DNA of 20,000 nt, from the NCBI GenBank assembly GCA_003427395.1, contig BFEA01000188.1, forward strand, positions 728,101 through 748,100, read 5' to 3'. Position 1 is the stretch's first letter. Every line of letters starts with the position of its first letter. A model generated the notes under the pieces. It was not told the origin of the DNA. It searched no databases and worked only from the letters and a program-made list of their open reading frames with translations. Both the position numbers and the translations under genes were made by a program. This document shows, piece by piece, positions 17,097 to 20,000 of the stretch. This DNA is from Chara braunii (Eukaryota > Streptophyta > Charophyceae > Charales > Characeae).

Positions 17097-18730
17097 AAAA
17101 AACTGGATCAAGGTAAAGGTTTCTATAAATTAAATACTTCCCTATTGAGCATCAACCGTTTCAAAGTATACTTACAAGACATCTGGTCCTTCTGGAGAGA
17201 GCAGAAGGAAAAAATCAAGGATGATATAAGGTGGTTCAACAACAGCCTGATATTTTTGGGACGTAAATGCAATGAATACTCAAAATTGCTGGCAGAGCAG
17301 CGTCATCTAGAGGAAATAGAATTACAAAAACAACTCTAACAACTTCAAAAAAAAGAAGAGGATTTAGTGAATGAACCTCATCTAATCGAGATCACCAAAG
17401 GAATCAGTAACGTGGAGGCCAAACTATTAAAGTACATGGAATACCGGTGGCAAAGGATCAGAATTAGAGGTAAGTTGAAGGGACATAACACAGAGGGGAT
17501 GATGGATGCGAGATTTTTTGCCAGAGCGAAGGCCAAAGCTGGAAGAACCATCATTGAAGCCTTTACGGACCCCCAAGGAAACCATCACTCTCTAGTCACA
17601 TCTACAACGGCATGTACAAAAATAGCAAGGGACTTCTATAAAACCCTCTTTACATTAGATTGTAAATATCAACCGCGGGAACAGAGAGTAAAAGAGGTAG
17701 AAGATTTTCTTGAACCAATTAAGAAAGCCTTAATAGACGAACAAAAACAAATGCTAGAAAACCCTCTTACAAAGGAGGAAATATGGTCCGCACTTATGAT
17801 GATGGAGGAGGAGAAAACTCCAGGTGTTGATGGTCTTCCAAAAGAATTCAGGGAAGTCATGTGGGATTTCCTTGCTCAAGATTTAATGGATTTCTATCAT
17901 GCAGTTTGGACCTCAGGCACAATGGGGAAAATAGTAGTGCAAGGGGTACTAACTCTATTATACAAAAAGGGAGACAAAGCAAACATCCGTAATTACAGAC
18001 CGATTACTCTTCTAACAGTAGTTTATAAGCTGGTAGCTAAAACTCTTGCAAACCGAGTACTGAAAGTCATTACTGATATCATTCATCCTACTCAAACGGG
18101 CTTCATTGAAGGCAAAAATATTCAAGATAATATTCTACTAGTAAATGAACTAGTCAAACTCTCTAGACAATCTAAGCACAATGCGGCTTTCATTTTCATA
18201 GATTTTGAAAAAGCCTATGATCATGTGGGCTGGTTTTTCTTAGATAAATGTCTAGAAAAGTTCAATTTCGGTCCTTGCCTCAGACGATGGATTGAAATTT
18301 TACATTCGAATGCTACAACGAGAGTAATGATAAATGAGAATTTAGCTCCTCCCATTGAGTTGGAACGTTTTATGAGACAGGGAGATCCCATCGCCCCCTT
18401 TCTTTTTGTCATAGTGATGGAAGCCTTGGCGGCCAATCTAAGGTGTAACAGAGACATTAAGCGTATCCAAGTCAGCTACATCCCAGAAGAAGCTATACCG
18501 GTTTGTTCATTATTTGCAGATGATCCGTCCTTGATGGTGGAAGCCTCGTACGATAATTTACTAGCAATCAAGAGACAGATGGATAAATTATGATCCCTCT
18601 CTGATATGAAGATCAATTGGGGAACAAAAACACAAGGGTGGTGGATTCACCATCAGGGAGTAAGACCCCCTGAATACCCAAATATCAGTTGGTTGACAGC
18701 AGAAACCCCAATTAGAGTCTTAGGGATCTC
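17097..18730 (+). pseudogene. LINE reverse transcriptase, stop-interrupted
   Basis: Same reading frame as the endonuclease, with a linker, TAA at 17337, and then a long open stretch 17367-18593. RT motifs in order: NPLTKEEIWSAL; TPGVDGLPKEF (about 17818-17850); NYRPITLLTVVYKL (about 17992); QTGFIEGKNIQDNILLVNE (about 18094); FIDFEKAYDHVGW with the first catalytic Asp at 18201; RQGDPIAPFLF (about 18375); and FADD at 18513-18524. TGA at 18591 interrupts the palm end. The frame goes on with MKINWGTKTQGWW and RVLGIS before it meets the opposite-strand Ty3/gypsy at about 18730. All catalytic Asp are kept and there is no frameshift. The normal thumb and zf-RVT portions are lost. Confidence 0.92.
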
Positions 18731-19345
18731 ACTCTCGTAGAAGGTTTGTCAGAGGCCGAGCGATTGCCGCAAACCCTTTGATAAATGGTCGATAATACGA
18801 GGCCAGCCCCAGAAAGGCTCGAACCTGCGTCAACGACGTAGGAGTGAGAGTTTCTCGAACCGCCTTGACTTTTCTCGAATTTGGCCTCAAACCCCCTCGG
18901 GTCACCACGTACCCTAGGAACGAGATCTCTGAAAGGAATAATTCAGTTTTCTCCAGTGCGATCTTGAACCCATCATCTTGCATCGCTCCCAGCGTCCATT
19001 CGATGTGTCGAGCGTGGCCATGAAATGATTCCGAATAGACTAGGATATTGTCCAGTACACAATGACACAAAAACTGATCATTCTCTTGGTCAGTCTGGTC
19101 TTGTTGACGAAGTTCTGAAATGTGACGTTCATTGCTCTCTGGAAGTTACCGATGCATTGCATATTCCCATAGGACAACGAATCCACTGCCAAGTACCCTC
19201 GAACAATATGAACGCTGTTTTCGACCGATCCTCCTCCTTAACAAGGATATGATGAAATCCGTGGCGAATATCAAACTTACTTAAATTATAACCACATCCA
19301 ATAGCATCCAACAAATAATCCATTCGGGGAAGGGGGTACACATCT
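18731..19345 (-). pseudogene. pol: Second Ty3/gypsy RT fragment, active site broken
   Basis: Minus-strand RT of a different Ty3/gypsy lineage. YPLPRMDYLLDAIGCGYNLS and KFDIRHGFHHI (Asp at 19270-19272) give the first catalytic Asp. PMGICNAS follows, then a frameshift near 19132. A short segment (FQRAM...VIVY) ends in the active site at 19043-19060, where one base is missing and the second Asp of the YLDD reads Asn. The third frame continues as NILVYSESFHGHARHIEWTL, ISFLGYVVTRGG, RAFLGLASYYRPFIKGFA and RPLTNLLRE, and stops abruptly at about 18731 against the LINE. RNase H and integrase are missing. Confidence 0.9.
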
Positions 19346-20000
19346 TTAATTGTGATATCATTAAATTTCCTATAATCAATGCATATGCAAATCGACCCGT
19401 TTTTCTTTGGAACTAGAACTGCCCGGAACGACCATGGTCCGGTAGCTGGCTCAATCCAACCGTTAGCCTCGAATTCTCCGATTCATTCCGACGCTGTCCT
19501 TTATTCGGCGAGGGAGTATCGGTATGGTTTGCAGTGCATTAGTGGGTGCATTCCAGTTTGGATTGCATGCTGAATAACTAACGACAGCCTGATATTTGTA
19601 TCCTTGACGCTAATCGCCCCTTCATATTCGGTCAGGATATCCACAATCGGTCAGTGAATTTCATCGGGCACGAACTGGGGCATATGTAGTTTATAAAGTT
19701 CTCCCTGTATGTTAACCGTCACTTGTTTTGTGCCTACTTTACTACTCTCCCCTGGTGCAGGAGCTGAAATGAATTAGTTATCATCCGACCGCCAGGAAAA
19801 CACCGCGGCAACCATTTGGGCGTCTTCTTCTCGGATTGCCACATGTTCTTTTGGTGTCACGTCACTGTCGATGTCCTGCACGCTTACGGGTTTCTCGGCG
19901 ATCTTAATCCCGAGTTCGTAAAGGTTACCACGCCCAGGGGGTTCCAAAGTCTCGCCCTCAGCGTCCTGGAGCAACAATCGGACCTCCTTCCCTATAGGGA
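19346..20000 (-). pseudogene. pol: Pre-RT and RT N-terminus of second Ty3/gypsy
   Basis: Continues upstream on the minus strand in the frame of the RT start. ANGWIEPATGPWSFRAVLVP then KKNGSICICIDYRKFNDIT (about 19345-19470) are the RT fingers. Before that come IQHAIQTGMHPLM (about 19540-19575) and MPQFVPDEIH, stop, PIVDILTEYEG (about 19600-19680), the usual pre-RT spacer. Three stops interrupt it (near 19485, 19510 and 19650). 19774-19977 is a further open frame in the expected pre-RT position without recognisable motifs. The element runs out of the window on the right. Confidence 0.8.

Overview
This is a eukaryotic, repeat-dominated window. It holds plant-type retrotransposon debris: a chromodomain Ty3/gypsy element (chromovirus), LINEs with a plant-type zf-RVT-like C-terminal region, A-tailed short repeats, hairpin/foldback elements, microsatellites and homopolymer runs. 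There are no operons, ribosome binding sites or bacterial genes, and I found no intact host gene. A large, repeat-rich streptophyte genome fits (land plant or charophyte alga). Chara is my guess from the general look of the proteins, with low confidence. Ten isolated N bases inside one reverse transcriptase suggest a consensus built over a high-copy repeat.

Layout. 1-23 is a poly-A run and 24-1061 a non-coding leader with many GTCAGT motifs. 1062-6284 (+) is one dead Ty3/gypsy chromovirus copy in the order gag, zinc knuckle, protease, RT, RNase H, integrase, chromodomain, broken by several frameshifts and stops. 6285-6600 holds an 86-bp-spaced repeat pair and antisense tRNA-like (Pol III A/B box) sequence. 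6600-8280 is mostly featureless, apart from an A-tailed short repeat at 7620-7703. 8280-10660 is a dense nest of inverted repeats: a 124-bp arm pair about 1 kb apart, two copies of a long hairpin element, further palindromes and a second foldback.

10708-11015 (-) and 11103-12737 (+) are two C-terminal LINE fragments. 12760-13180 is a degenerate tandem repeat. 13447-13691 has two more copies of the A-tailed short repeat. From about 13760 to 16530 (-) lies a LINE C-terminal region, split by a 1,819-bp insertion (14060-15878) with TG...CA ends and a 4-bp GATT target duplication; I read it as a solo LTR. 16536-18730 (+) is a LINE endonuclease-RT segment with four stops and no frameshift, head-to-head with the preceding fragment. 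18731-20000 (-) is a second, unrelated Ty3/gypsy pol fragment with a damaged YLDD site.

None of the coding sequences looks functional. The interest lies in insertion history: a datable insertion whose empty site restores a reading frame, a hairpin repeat family with compensatory base changes, and the foldback cluster. I did not find a new enzymatic or defence system.
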